This document shows positions 1-11,397 of a DNA stretch of 64,000 nt, piece by piece (positions within the stretch are counted from its first letter, which is position 1; each line of letters opens with the position of its first letter). Source of the DNA: Hyposmocoma kahamanoa (taxonomy: Eukaryota > Arthropoda > Insecta > Lepidoptera > Cosmopterigidae); NCBI RefSeq assembly GCF_003589595.1, contig NW_020653766.1, positions 2,824,736-2,888,735 of the forward strand. Direction: 5' to 3'. Both the position numbers and the translations under genes were made by a program. The notes beneath the pieces were generated by a model. The model was not told the DNA's origin. It was given only the letters and a program-made list of their open reading frames with translations, and did not search any database.

Positions 1-1616
1 TGAAAAATAGAGAGGTACTTAATCATTTCACTGAAGATTTATGTTTTTTAATATCAAAAAAGGTAAATTTACTGGGTTATGGACCCAACAGTATGTCTCA
101 CTGGCGTGAAAGCACACAGTTCAGTGCCAAACCTTAAAGTAGTAGAAATAGGACGCAATCTTCTCAAATACTTGAGGACCATTCAGTGCCGTATAACTGT
201 TACAGCGGCAGAATGCAGAAAAAGTTCCAAATATATGAGATGACTTTATACTATTGAAGTTGACAAAACGATAGCCCGTTTCAGAGTACAACTAATGCCA
301 TCTAGCAGTGGCGTGATGGAACTAATTGCATGTTAAAGTTGTGCTTGTTACAAGTGTAGTTTGATTTCATGCTGAAACCAAATTTCCTAAAATAATGACT
401 ACAAATAACATCCTAACAAACTAGAGATACTACGTATTGTTTCTTTGGATAAATGACTGTTTATGATTTTTATGATTACAAGCACAAGTAAAAGTAATCG
501 TAACCGCGTGCGCCTTCGGCGACATGTCACGACAGCATTGACTATGAAAACGCAACGAAATGTTGCTTTAAAAATATACTCTAGAATTTTGAATATTAAT
601 CTGAATAGCAAACTACTTCTTTTTCGTTTAAGAATATATTTTCTTAAAATACACCCAAGAAATTTTGAATTCATTTAAGATTATTTAAAATTGATGTATC
701 TAAGAGGTAAAAATTTCTTGATATAAGTAATGTCCCATTAATTGATTAAAATGAAATAAAATCTTGAAGTGAAGGTATTTGTCTAAAAGTTAGAATAAAG
801 TTAAGAGTAAAATTGTATTAGAAAAAGATAAGCAGTATTTTTGTAATGACAATATTTTATTATAAATATTTTTTCAGAATTAGCAAATGTTTTGAGAAAT
901 TGCTCTTTCTTATTAGTAGAACTACTTTTTTTCTGTGTACTTACGACTTAGGACACAATATTAGAACACCCTTTACATGAAACTAATAAATCAAACGAAT
1001 TTTTTAACAATGGGGCACTTGCATGCATTACGAAAAGAACAGCAATAAAATATTAGGGTAAAACATGACCGAGGATGGCAACCCTTCCTACAGGAAACGG
1101 ATGTGACTTGCTTTTTGCGGAACCGCAATTTGCAATTTTGAAAAGAGAATGCTTTTACCGGATGCAGTGACCAACATTATGTATAAAGATCCTTCGAGTA
1201 ACAAGAACGCTAGTATTTTTTACCGTAATTATTTTATGGTGTATTTTTTGTATTTATTGTGTACCCGCGTATATGTTTTCGTTAATTAAATTAGCTTTTA
1301 TACTAACTAATCTACAACCCATTGGCTGTGTTACATTACCTTTAACAAATTAAAAAAAAAATCAAAGGAGGTGGTTATACGTTTGGTTGTATTTACTAGT
1401 ATGTGTCTAATATCCCTTGCACCGATTTTGAACATTCTTTCTTGTTTGAATCCCACGTGTCATGGAAATCGAGGAAAATCCTCAAATTTTATAAGTATCA
1501 CACAAATTTCTCCGTCAATTGTGGAACGATTCTGAAAATTCTTTTTTTTTTCACCTTTAGACTGAAAAGTCAAAACCTAGACATTTCCCAAACCTAACTT
1601 AAAATTTACCTAACTT

Positions 1617-1850
1617 TTAAACGTCAGACTGAGGCGATCGATAACATAATAACGCGCACATACTCACAGCCCCCACACTAGGGAAACCCTGTATCGCGGG
1701 TGCCTTAGAGACACATACATACAACCACAAATGACACCCAAACTCACGAGAGAAATAAAAGTAGGCCATACAAATATTTCTTCCGGCACGAGAATCGAAT
1801 CCGCGGCCACAGAGGCAATTTACATATTTACGTTTATTTTTCATTTAAAT
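1617..1850 (-). repeat. tRNA-derived SINE, family S2, minus orientation
   Basis: Read on the minus strand, this has a Pol III B-box-like GGATTCGATTC followed by a body that recurs at 28725-28915 (+) and 32846-33007 (-). Shared landmarks are the GTATGGCCTAC-type segment, TTTATTTCTCTCGTG and AGTTTGG. The three scattered copies plus the B box suggest a SINE. The A box is not clear in this copy. Confidence 0.6.
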
Positions 1851-2422
1851 AGTTATCTGTGTTAATCAAGAAAACGTAATATCAAAATAATTACAATTAT
1901 AACACCACCTATCCATTATCCCAACATCGTATCCCGGTTAACAGAAGCTAAGATTACAAATTCCGTATGCAACACCGATTCCGCCATTTTGCGCTTGACA
2001 GTTCATTTCCCGCCATGATGGATGTTGCCAGCTTCGTGAAATATTGCTCCCCACACCGGGGTTGACATATGCAAAAATTGTTTTGAAAACTTATCACAAA
2101 GGTTAATAGAGTCCTTTGTCTGTTAACAAGGGATCTTGATTCATACTCATACATGTTGAGAATCTAGTTACATTTGTTTACCTGTTTTGTACTGGTTCGT
2201 TTTTTTTATGAAAGTTATTATAATATCTTTTTATTATTATGTTTGGAGCGTACTTGTGTATGACAGTGAAGTAAGACATACACAAGTAGTCAAGATAGGA
2301 TGTGTAGGATTACGGTGGCCAGCCGCCGGCACCACTTGTTGCAATCTTGATTGCCACCAACGCGAGGTCACATTTTGTCGGGTGCTGGTTTTGGGTTATC
2401 GACAATTTCACTACCTTTGTAC

Positions 2423-2695
2423 ATATCGACTCATCCGAAGAACAGAGTCTGATGTGATTGTGTAGCGAAAAGAGAATAAATAGGTACGTTTCGAGAATAA
2501 TTTCGTTATTCAAACTAAGGTCTATGTAAAGGTGTTTTGACAATTTATATATCTTATTTCGTTTCGAAAATATAAAATCGAACAACGGTGGATCTGACAT
2601 TCACAGCGAAGAAAATCGAACGAAATGTACTATGTCCTAAGAACAAGTAATTTTGCACATACATATACATCTTTGTTCTACGGATGAGTCGATAT
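2423..2695. repeat. Short inverted repeat, possible MITE or hairpin
   Basis: The 22 bp arms at 2423-2444 and 2674-2695 are inverted copies with one mismatch (core CGACTCATCCG). The 229 bp between them is not coding. No target duplication was established, so it may be a decayed MITE or a chance foldback. Confidence 0.35.
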
Positions 2696-2794
2696 TTAGA
2701 ATAGGGTATGACAGTATCGTGGGATTTTGATTATTTTAAGTATTTTATAGAAAGTGCCTTTTTTTTAATAATATCAAGTAACGGAACCAACAAG

Positions 2795-3015
2795 TCACGC
2801 GTCTGTTGGTAAGCTACACGCCAGAGCCACTGAGAGCTTGGATCGTAAAGATCTGAGGAGCACTCCATTGCGCCCGTCACCCTGAGACACAAGCTGACAA
2901 GTCCTATATGCCTGTAATTTCACCACCACCTTCCCAAACCGGAATGCAGTAATATTCACTGGCATTACTTCACAGGATGAACTCTTTCACAAGGAGTTCT
3001 ACTGCTACAAAACTC
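2795..3015 (-). repeat. Dispersed repeat family A, minus orientation
   Basis: Reverse-oriented copy of a ~220 bp repeat that occurs at least seven times in the window (4750-4997, 6315-6530, 15165-15250, 16146-16320, 24528-24650, 31747-31975). Common landmarks in + orientation are a GTAATATNNNTATTACTG palindrome, ATGTCTCAGGGTGACGGGC and TGAGTGGCACTGCAACTG. The family is not identified. It has no coding capacity and is probably a SINE or another non-autonomous element. Confidence 0.65.
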
Positions 3016-3239
3016 CCTCCTTGAATATACACATATGATAAGAACCTAGATAAAAAAAAGAACCTAAATAAGAAAAAGAAGAACACCTCTTCTTGATGAA
3101 GGTACCGGACTACAATCGTCCTCGCAATGGCGAAATTACTAACCTCCAAAAGACCAAAATGTCTCTTTAGTACTTTCGCCTTTCCAGATATGAACAGATA
3201 TGACAGTTCACTGCTGAACCTGTTTTCACGCTCATCATG

Positions 3240-3555
3240 AATCTAGTATTATATGACCCTACTCCATCGTTAACCCATTTATACGTCGCACTGCTGGACA
3301 TAGGTCTCCTCTCAGGTAACAGTTAAGAACATAGTCAGCCACGTTGGCCCTCTCTTCTCCCTCAACCCTCCCTTGCCTCGTCCCTGTGTGGAGAATTGCG
3401 ACACACGCCTGAATATTGCCAAAGGATGTAGTGCCGCGTGCCGCCATACACTTTACACATACATCAATTGCGGTGCAGTAATGCACTGCTTGCGTTATGA
3501 ATGCGGTTAATTTTTTTCGGTCCCCGATTCTGTGGGATAGAAAATTTGTCAATGT
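3240..3555. repeat. Possible LINE 3'-end-like repeat
   Basis: This contains GCTGGACATAGGTCTCC at about 3291, which resembles the very common lepidopteran motif GCTGRGCATAGGCCTCC that also occurs here at 42065-42110 and 45600-45630. The long minus-strand open frame across it has no recognisable domain. I regard it as repeat-derived, not as a gene. Confidence 0.35.
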
Positions 3556-4356
3556 AAAAATCGTAAAGAACGTTAAAAGTAATTTTTATTAAGCGTGATT
3601 TATGATTATGCGTAATAATTTATTATGCGAAATAATATTACTACTAAAATTTATTTTATGCAAAGAAAACTGACAAATTAATTTATTGTTATTTGTAATA
3701 ATAAATATCAAGCTAGGTTCCTGATTTAAAATACTTTACATTATACATATAAACATTCTCACTAATAATTTTACATAATGCAATATTGGGAATTTATTTT
3801 AAGTTATTCCTGTAACCCGAAGGTTGCTTCAAAGAGATTGCTATCTAACAAGGATGCCTGTTGTTCTATTGTATTGTATAAATATTTTATACATTGTTCA
3901 AATATTTCATATTATACAGACATTCATTTTTTTTTTTTAAACATTTTACCACTGTTGTTGGCCAAATCGCGAATTCATCATAAGTATTAGTTATTTATAT
4001 TAACTTATTTATTATGTACTACCACATCATACATAATTATACATTATGATTCAAAGCAAGACATCCCGCGTTCGCACTACTGATATCATGCAAAAGTAAA
4101 TTATTTGTTTGAATGTTTTTACGTAAAATGTAAAATATATTATACGGCTTATTATTAATCATAACAAATAACGGCAAATAATTTTTTTCTGTTTTCAGTT
4201 TGCATAAAATAAATTATATTTGTATAAATTACGCATAATCAAAAATATGTACAATGCAAATTGCCGTTTTCACCGTCGATATAGACATAACATATACATA
4301 AGCGTGTAGCCTAAAAATACTGAAACAGATTGATTGAAATTACGTGTTTTTGTCAG

Positions 4357-4462
4357 AATCGTGCGCAACAAAGCCGCAGAGAAGGCGAAGCACGCACACA
4401 ACCAGCAGCAACAACAACAACAGGAGCAGGAGATCAGTTCTGCGCAGGGCAGCGTTGTTTCC
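4357..4462 (+). CDS. sv: Pax2/5/8 exon: end of paired domain plus linker
   Basis: The acceptor TTTTTGTCAG lies just before 4357 and the donor GTGAGT follows 4462. The exon's first base completes a split Arg codon. Then come IVRNKAAEKAKHAH, a seven-Gln run and SSAQGSVVS. IVRNKAAEKAKH is the characteristic end of the Pax2/5/8 paired domain, after the SSINR helix, and the intron position in the Arg codon matches the family. Pax2/5/8 is a nuclear DNA-binding transcription factor. In flies shaven acts in sense-organ and eye cone-cell fate. The exon holds 35 codons after the split codon and ends in phase 0, matching the next exon. The poly-Gln tract is an insect-type linker. Family assignment is secure, and orthology to sv follows from the downstream exons. 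Confidence 0.9.
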
Positions 4463-4749
4463 GTGAGTATATCTTCCACTACAATACTCTCTATACCTTG
4501 TGATTTTTTTATAATTAACATCATAGGCAAGTATAAGCAAATTTTTGTAACATTATGAACTTTATATAAATTGTATATCGAATTAGCTGAAAATCCAACC
4601 CCGCCTGAATCTGCTAGCAGTTTGAGGCGCTTGAATTTCTGTGGCGTGCCGCTTCCTGATCGATACGTCACGTGTTATTCGCCGGTTCTTGAACCTGAGT
4701 CCCTGACCCGGGTTGACTGTGCCATAGCCACACATACAAAGAAAGAATT

Positions 4750-4997
4750 CGTCCAGGGAAGTACTGCCCTACCTTACCTATTTCAGCCTCCAAGCTGTAA
4801 TGTGAATATTACTGTATTGCGATTTCGAAAGATAAGGGTGAAATTACAGGCACATAGGACTTGTCAAAATATGTCTCAGGGTGACGGGCACAGTGGCAGT
4901 GCCCCTAAGGTCTTTGCGATTAAAAGCTCTGAGTGGCACTGCAACTGTTATGGATAGGCGAGTCGCTTACCACCAAGCTCATGACTTGTTCGTCCAG
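4750..4997 (+). repeat. Dispersed repeat family A
   Basis: Nearly full-length plus-orientation copy in the short intron between the first two Pax2/5/8 exons seen here. It shares the palindromic TATTACTG segment, the TGTCTCAGGGTGACGGGC block and the terminal CTTGTTCGTCC with the other copies. Confidence 0.65.
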
Positions 4998-5119
4998 TAT
5001 TTTTTATTTTTATGATATTAAGTAAAAATAAATACCGAAATGGCGCCCACGGTGTTTGCATCACCGAGGTCATCATTATTAGTGTTTATTGTTTTAAGTT
5101 ACTCTCTTTCTGTCTCCAG

Positions 5120-5297
5120 GTAATAACGCACGCGGGCAACGCCCCAGGGACAACGGCAGTCCTGTCACCCTCAACGGACCAGCACGTGACCAATACCAGC
5201 TACAGCATCAACGGTATCCTGGGCATAGAGCAGGTCGAGGGTTTGCATAATGGAAACGCGACTGGCCTGAAGAGGAAAAGACATGAAGACCACCAAG
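5120..5297 (+). CDS. sv: Pax2/5/8 exon: octapeptide and basic motif
   Basis: The acceptor CTGTCTCCAG precedes 5120 in phase 0 and the donor GTATGA follows 5297, leaving one G of the next codon. It encodes VITHAGN, then SYSINGILGIEQVEG and finally LKRKRHEDHQ. YSINGILGI is the Pax octapeptide, which in this family recruits Groucho/TLE co-repressors. KRKR followed by acidic residues matches the nuclear-localisation-like motif that precedes the partial homeodomain in Pax2/5/8. The order paired domain, octapeptide, KRKR identifies the subfamily and excludes Pax6, Pax3/7 (full homeodomain) and Pax1/9. An ATG-initiated reading through the intron into this exon is an artefact. Confidence 0.93.
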
Positions 5298-5599
5298 GTA
5301 TGACTGCTACTTTTTTAAAGTCGAGTAGTTTAGTTAAACAGGAGAAACTTCAACACGTCGCTATAAAACTAAATTTCTACTGAACACCAGTATGTAGTTA
5401 AATTTTTAACTATTTTCGCACTTATAACTATTAAAGAAAGGAAATGAAACTATTTTTCCGGATTTAAATCGCGTATATTTGTTTTTTCAAACAAACCGAC
5501 GTTTCGGGCCCTTTACAGGTCCCATGGTCACGGTTGACTGACCTAAGAACTCGATATTAAAGAAAGGGTCCAAGATGGAATTCATTTCTAAAACATACA

Positions 5600-5965
5600 T
5601 TTGCCTAGTTGGCATAGCGTCGTGCACGGTTTGCTAGAAGACGTTGGTTCGAATCCAGCTGGATCGAAGGATTTTATCGCAGTCATAATCATTTATTCCA
5701 AAGGTAAAATTTTTACACCTGAAAACATAATTCTTATTCACTACTCTGACCTCCCTGAGAAGAACGAGCAAGAAACTCTAGGGATCGCTCTTTTCAAATA
5801 AACTTAAATGGAATAGAATACATTTTGAATTATATTTGTGCGTAATCTAGACTCACGTTGTCTTTCCATACATCTTTATCTAACACTTAGTTTACAGTTT
5901 TGTAATATGATTTTTCAGTTAATAAAATTATTAAAATACTTACATTAAAAGTATTTTAATTGAAA
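5600..5965 (+). repeat. tRNA-derived SINE, family S1, with body D
   Basis: A tRNA-like head at about 5605-5680 has an A-box-like CTAGTTGGCATAGCG and a B box GGTTCGAATCC. After it, 5685-5960 matches a body also seen at 19678-19960, with landmarks GAGCAAGAAACTCTAGGGAT and CATCTTTATCTAACAC. The tRNA-like head cannot be a functional tRNA gene, because the cloverleaf arms do not pair properly. It sits in the intron between exons 5120-5297 and 8656-8741. Confidence 0.65.
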
Positions 5966-6164
5966 AGTCATATTTGTGTTACATATAAACATAATGTTTT
6001 AAACTTAGGAAATGGTAAGTGTTCTAAGTGTGCAATTTGTATAAGAAATGGAAATATTTCTTGGTAATGGAAAGAAAATGTAAACTTCGGTGAATAATCC
6101 TCCACAGTTTATACATCTATTACACCGACTTTTGGAATTAGAGAGAGATACGTGGTTAGCGGCT

Positions 6165-6645
6165 CTCCGGAGCTACTTCTTTCTCTTTTTTCTATTCTCT
6201 CCAAACCTACCTCTCTCTTTCGTTTTCTTTTCTCCAGAACTACCTCTCTTTTTTTCTCTTCTAACGTAATAGTCCTCCATAGCTGTGAAACTCCTTTTTA
6301 GAGCTCCTTGTGAAAAAGTTCGTCCACGAAAGCACTGCCACCATACCTATTTCTGCCACCAAGCAGTAATATGTGTATTACTGCATTCCAGTTTTGAAGA
6401 ATAAAGGTGCTGGTGAAATTAAAAGCACTGGGAACTTGTCAACTTATGTCTCAGGATGATGGGCGCTGTGGCAGTGCCCCTCAGATCTTTGTGATTTAAA
6501 GCTCTGAGTCACGACTTGTTCGTCCCGTCACAATCACACCACGATCTCTTTGAAATAGATAGAAGTGTTGATGGCTCTCCAGAGCGACCTCTCTCTTTAC
6601 TTTCTTTTCTCTCCAGAGCTACCTCTCTCTTTCTAACGTATAATA
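6165..6645 (+). repeat. Pyrimidine-rich duplicated segment split by repeat A
   Basis: Two CT-rich blocks (about 6165-6275 and 6545-6645) share the order GGCTCTCC, AGCTACCTCTCTCTTTC and TCTAACGTA. Between them, 6315-6530 is a copy of repeat family A. This looks like a local duplication whose copies flank, or were separated by, a repeat A insertion. It is intronic and non-coding. Confidence 0.5.
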
Positions 6646-7852
6646 GGAACGGTCCAATGTGTAACGCTTAAAGTCACTTCTATCACATTTCACAACTTTA
6701 AAATCTCATCCTCCATCTCAGCATCCAAAACCTGTTCTCCACACCTACCATAAAGAGCATCTAACTCTCAACTAAAAAGAGCAATTAAAAACTCTCCGAA
6801 CAGAAACTCTCATACAATAATTCTTGTTAAAATGAAGCTTTAGCGACTCTACGACCGCGTTGGGGCCTCTACGTGATAATAAAGTCAACGTAGAGATATA
6901 GCGTGTAGAACAAACTTAAGTAACGTAAGTATAAAATAGGGAAGCCCCTGTTGAATTGCGATTTGTGCTTTGTGCTCTACGTTTTTAGAGATGGGATATA
7001 TAATTGAACTCGTTTTCTGCTCTCGAGGAGAAAGTTTTCACAACTATTTCACAAAAAAAATCAACTTCAAAAGTTTGTGAAATTACACATATTTGCCAAA
7101 TTTTATTAGAATCGGTTACCGGAAAGCGCGTGAAACCGGATTCATCCTCTAGTTTGTCACCTTTAAAGGCAGAATAATTTCTTAAAATTTAAATCCCATT
7201 TAATATCCCACAACAAAATAAGAGAACACTTCTTATTGATAATTTAAAAACATTTCCATTGTTTTAATAATGCATTAAAATGAATTTTAAACGCAAAAAA
7301 GGTGTACCTACAGTGATTAAAAAATACATCAATATATCCCAGTGAGTTCCAGACTTTATGTCTACGAGAATAAAACTCGAAGACATTAAGTTTATTTAAA
7401 AAAAATCATCATTAAGTTAAATAGCTCTTTGAATTTCTACAAAGATAAAACTTAAAGACAAAGTCCTAAAATCAAATTTAATCCGACTTCCATCGACATC
7501 GATTAACTTTATCGATATTTCAGCCCCAACTCTATTATCCTTTCACCCATAGTGCTGCCCACGAAGCGTGACGTTCAAGATTTAGTGGACTATTAAATTT
7601 ACTACTCAAACTCCCTTATTATATCAGTTTATGGCCTTTCTGGAAATACAAATTTGTTCATCTTCATTGATTTTATATTTTAATTTATTTTGGAAGTATC
7701 TAACCAGGCAAAGGCTTCAAATTTTCAACTCTTGTCTCTTTGAGCGTTTGGGTGCTACGTTCGATTTTTATCAGGCCCTGTACTCTCGTTCTGCAGCCGA
7801 TATCCGTCCAAAACAATTTACTGTCAAATAAGTCTTCTTCTCAATCCCTTCC
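6646..7852. other. Intron sequence, mostly featureless
   Basis: AT-rich Pax2/5/8 intron. The only recognisable piece is 7055-7145, which is related in inverse orientation to the right half of the MITE at 33953-34395 (shared AATCGGTTACCGGAAAG-like segment). The open frame at 7631-7831 shows no known domain. Confidence 0.5.
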
Positions 7853-8245
7853 TCACTGCTGAGGATCGTGACTCCACTTCATCCTGCCAACCATTTGCCT
7901 CCATCGGTTGCGCTCAGGCAGTCCGTCAGTGCGGCGCTGACAGGTAGCTAGCTCCAGTCGTTCGGAGATCTTATCCAACCACCTTTTGGGACTTCTGCCC
8001 CTAGGTCTCTTTCCCTCCACCTTTCCTGTCACTATCAAACGTTCCAGGTTATCAGCATCTCTACGTGTCACGTGACCAAAATAGCGTATCACTCGCTGCA
8101 TGCAGGTTGAAGACATACGCTGTGCATTCTTTATCTTGAGTTCATCAAGTACAGAGACATTAGTGCGGCGGGCTTTCCACGGCGCCCTTAACATTTTGCA
8201 CCAGCGCCACATTTCAAAGACGTCATATAAGTGATACTCGACCAA
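7853..8245 (-). pseudogene. RTE-type LINE reverse transcriptase, C-terminal fragment
   Basis: The minus-strand open frame of 130 residues carries the conserved tail of RTE-clade endonuclease/reverse transcriptases. The segment YFGHVTRRDADNLERL is followed by GKVEGKRPRGRSPKRW and a WRQMVGRM...HDPQQ terminus. The catalytic RT core (YADD region) and endonuclease are absent, so this is a 5'-truncated insertion lying inside a Pax2/5/8 intron, antisense to the host gene. Lepidopteran genomes carry many such fragments. No host function is expected. Confidence 0.8.
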
Positions 8246-8655
8246 ATAAAAGACGCAGGATGCTAATGAAGTTTCATACTTTACATTGTGTTTAAATTTG
8301 GTCGATTATTATTTATTTGACAGTAATTGCTTTGGACTTGCAACGAGAGCTGACCGAATCCGAGAAATGACGGTCCGAAATGATACATATGTCCAAAGTG
8401 TCATTTTCACTCTATCGTCTCTGATTAGTGCACAAGCGATATCCGAAGGGGTCCGAGTATTCTAGCTTTGTATAGTCTCATATTCGGAACGAATAGGAAT
8501 AGGATGCAGCGCGCAAGCTTTTGCGTCGGATGTTAAAATGTAGGTCGGCATTAATAAGTCCATTTCAAATGCAGAAATGAAATTTGAACGAGATAGTTTT
8601 CAAAATAACAATGCCGAGATGTCATGCATTAAAATATATTATGTTTTTTTAACAG

Positions 8656-8741
8656 ATGAAAATCGGGATTTCAACAGTCATTCTGAAGATGACATTAAAA
8701 GGCAGAGAAGTCATTACAATGGAGACCAGATCTATTCTAAC
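8656..8741 (+). CDS. sv: Pax2/5/8 exon: acidic linker before partial homeodomain
   Basis: The acceptor TTTTTTTAACAG precedes 8656 and the donor GTAAGT follows 8741. Two bases complete an Asp codon with the G left by the previous exon. Then come ENRDFNSHSEDDIKRQRS and HYNGDQIYSN, ending in phase 0. The HSEDD/KRQR and YNGDQ-Y-N order is what insect Pax2/5/8 proteins show between the KRKR motif and the partial homeodomain. The exon is short (86 nt) and 3.4 kb from its upstream neighbour. The earlier ATG in the same frame lies before the acceptor and is not a start. Confidence 0.85.
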
Positions 8742-9133
8742 GTAAGTACACTCTGCCACATATCATGTCTATCACATATCACCTTGTTAAACTGCTGTTG
8801 AGTTGTGTACTGTTAGTTGAAATGCTTGTTAAGAAAGAAATATTTTTATTCCATAAAGAAACAACACAACACACATAGGTACATCTAAGAATTACGAAAC
8901 GTAATATTATAACATGAAAAAAAAATCTGAATAAAAAAGCAAACAAAAACAGAACAATTAGATAATACACACAAATAACACACAAACAGGAAGCACTATA
9001 TATAACACACAAACTATAACAATAGATAATAAAGCGATAAGCCATAAACAATTTTCAACACTATTTTGACAGATTGCTTGTTATACCTAGCTGATTTTTC
9101 TAAGGGTATTTCGCCAGCCTCTTGAGCCCTGCT

Positions 9134-9151
9134 AGTAGTAGTAGTAGTAGC
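9134..9151. repeat. TAG trinucleotide microsatellite
   Basis: Six tandem TAG units directly upstream of the Harbinger transposase fragment. Short simple repeat with no other interpretation. Confidence 0.8.
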
Positions 9152-9236
9152 TTTTATTGAATTGTTTTGTGTATAATTGTGTAATAATTATTATGATTTT
9201 GAGTTTATAAGGGTATTTTTAGGAAACCGTTTCATC

Positions 9237-9471
9237 ATGTGCGATGAATACCAATTGTTTGAGTATCTCGAAAGTGATGCTTCACATGATAATAATATGG
9301 AAAAAATCCAAAGAAGACAACTGCGAGATCGTAGTGATCCGTTTGAAATGGATGCACATCAATGTATGAAAAGATACCGGCTTAGCAAAGATATGGTCCA
9401 CAACCTTTGCGATGAACTTAAACCGCACATCTCGAGGCCTACAAAATCCATAGATTTGTTAATTGAGACTA
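9237..9471 (+). pseudogene. PIF/Harbinger (HARBI1-like) transposase, N-terminal exon fragment
   Basis: The open frame contains QLRDRSDPFEMDA, KRYRLSKDMVHNLCDELKPH and a terminal IETKV. This is the usual N-terminal helical region of Harbinger/HARBI1 nucleases, before the DDE catalytic domain. I chose the ATG at 9237 because the preceding TTTTTAG is a plausible acceptor. A donor-like AAG/GTTATT at about 9471 is where the first coding exon often ends. No catalytic exon follows. Sequence directly downstream is repeat and then an inverted LINE, so this is a truncated transposon remnant. Confidence 0.75.
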
Positions 9472-9614
9472 AGGTTATTTTTCATTAAAGCCAAGTATTT
9501 AATTTAAATTTTTACAATTTAATTTAGAGTCAAATATTCTTAAAAAAAGGCCCTGTGGCATAGTGCTTGGCATAGTGGCCTTTAGTAAAATGTATAATCT
9601 TTGACCCTTTAGAT

Positions 9615-10858
9615 TCTCTCTCTCTCATCTTAGCGTTGTCCCGGTTGCGTCCTCAGCAGGGTTGCTGCGGAGCCCGGGGTCCGCTTTCCTACTCTTTTTC
9701 CTCCACTTTGCACGGTCTTCGGCATCCTTAGTGGTGAGACCATTGGCACGCATATCACCCTTGGCGACGTCAAGCCAGCACTTCTTGGGTCTGCCCCTTC
9801 TACCGGGGCCCGGCGGAGGTGGCATAGCCAGACATTTGTTTCCCACGTAGCAAGCCGGTTTCCGTAAGATGTGGCTGTACCAACGTAGGCGGCTTTCTTG
9901 CAGTTTATCTGCAATGTCACGGACATGAAGGCTACCGCGGATGCGGGAGTTTCTGGCACGGTCTTTCCGTGAAACTCCACACATCCAGCGCAGCATCTTC
10001 ATTTCCGTGACACGCAGCTCCTGCTTATGACGCTCAAGTACGGGCCACGTTTCACTGCCATATAAAAGGACAGGCCTAATGATGGATTTATAGACCTGTC
10101 CTTTCAGCTTAACCGGCATCTTGGGGTCACAAATTACACCAGTCACCTCACGCCACTTTGCCCAAGCGGCTGCGATTCGGGCTCTGACGTCGCAGTCGAT
10201 GTCTCCGGACGCGCTAAGTACAGATCCCAAGTATTTAAACTGGCCCGTAGGCTCGACCGCGTCTTCGCCTATGCGTACGGGTAGGGGATCTGTAGAGTTG
10301 CAGACCATGTACTCAGTCTTCGCCACATTTAGTCTCAAACCGCCGTTCTCAAGCGACTCCTTCCACACATTCACTCGTCGTACCAGTCTCCCTCTATCCG
10401 CATCCGCCAGCGCGATATCGTCAGCGTACATAAGCATCCACGGGGGTTGCTCATGCGTGTCTCGGATGGAGCTTGAGACCTCGTCTAATATCACGCTGAA
10501 CAGATAGGGACTGAGAACTGAGCCCTGGTGAACTCCGACTGTGACAGGGAAGGGTTTAGTGTCACCAACAGCAGTCCTAACCATGGATTCGGAATCGCGG
10601 TACATGTCTCGGATGATGTCAATATAAGCTTCTGGTACCCCTTTGGATCTCAGTGCCCACCAGATCATTACACGGGGGATACAGTCGAAGGCCTTCTGCA
10701 TGTCAAGAAACATGAAATGCAGAGGCGTATTCTTCAATCTGTATTTCTCCATGATGACCCATAGGGCAAAAACAGGATCCATGGTCCCAAGACCAGGCCG
10801 AAACCCATATTGACCCTCCGAGACAGCACTCTCCTGTCGGATCCGAGAGTCTATTCTA
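9615..10858 (-). mobile_element. 5'-truncated RTE-clade LINE with intact RT core
   Basis: The minus-strand frame of 385 codons (10782-9625), open for about 25 more codons upstream, starts inside the RT domain. Motifs in order are FLDMQKAFDCIPR, a GVHQGSVLSPYLFS block, MYADDIALAD (catalytic YADD intact), FKYLGSVLS, a PVLLYGSETW thumb segment and the C-terminal GRRGRPKKCW...DRAKWRKK tail typical of RTE-type elements. Endonuclease and N-terminal RT are missing, so the insertion is 5' truncated. A CT-rich (minus GA-rich) simple tail lies at 9610-9625. The reading frame is undamaged, which suggests a fairly young copy. It is inserted antisense in a Pax2/5/8 intron. Confidence 0.85.
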
Positions 10859-11352
10859 CTTATTATTATAATGACCCATTTACCTCTTCAATAAGATTTA
10901 AGTTTGTCATATTTTATAAAAACAAAGATATTGTTAGAGAATTTGTTTCTGTTTCTTCTTTCTAGTCTGTTTTTATATATAATTACGTTTTTATAATTTT
11001 AAAATTTCGTGTTTTATTTGATGAATCCGATATTGCAATAAAAATCTTATTTATTCAGACCACAAGAGTCCATAGGTTACTTAGAATTAACAACAAACAT
11101 AACAAGACAAAACCTACATCTACTTTAGTAACAATATAAAACACACTCATTATAAACCTTAACAATAATAAACATAAAAAAAAAAATAATGTGCCAGACA
11201 ACGACACCAATTGGCTGGTCTCAAACTAGGGAATTTCCTGTACTATGAATACCAGAGCAACGGAATTTCGGGGCACCACCTAGAACACCAGAAACCAATT
11301 CAGTCCAAAATTGGTCTATTATTATAATAGCACGTTTAGTATATAGGCTGCT
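10859..11352. other. Intron sequence without recognised features
   Basis: AT-rich Pax2/5/8 intron between the RTE LINE and the foldback region. I see no coding frame, repeat copy or regulatory block that I can support. Confidence 0.5.
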
Positions 11353-11386
11353 AACTGATTGACTGCATGTTTGCAGTCAATCAGTT
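11353..11386. repeat. Perfect 15 bp hairpin
   Basis: AACTGATTGACTGCA at 11353-11367 is followed by a 4 nt loop (TGTT) and its exact reverse complement at 11372-11386. It lies just upstream of the larger foldback at 11398-11519, and the two share the ACTGCATG theme. Confidence 0.8.
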
Positions 11387-11397
11387 CTAGTCAACTT

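Larger units (their letters stand above)
1..4356 (+). other. sv: Intron of Pax2/5/8 (3' part)
   Basis: This is the intron upstream of the first recognisable Pax2/5/8 exon. That exon starts in mid-codon, so the gene continues to the left of the window. I looked for the paired-box exons here (the octapeptide-side end of the paired domain, or a SVSSIN-like segment before the split Arg codon) and found none. The stretch 1-1616 is AT-rich and shows nothing I can name. The rest holds a SINE, an inverted repeat and two dispersed repeats listed separately. The interval 3560-4356 is AT-rich with no recognisable feature. Confidence 0.7.

Noticed and set aside
1..4356. Paired-box exons of Pax2/5/8
   Set aside because: I searched for them because the first exon seen starts in mid-codon at the end of the paired domain, but no stretch here encodes paired-domain sequence. 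They must lie further left.
9662..10764. Plus-strand open frames at 9662, 10121 and 10528
   Set aside because: Shadows of the minus-strand RTE reverse transcriptase.
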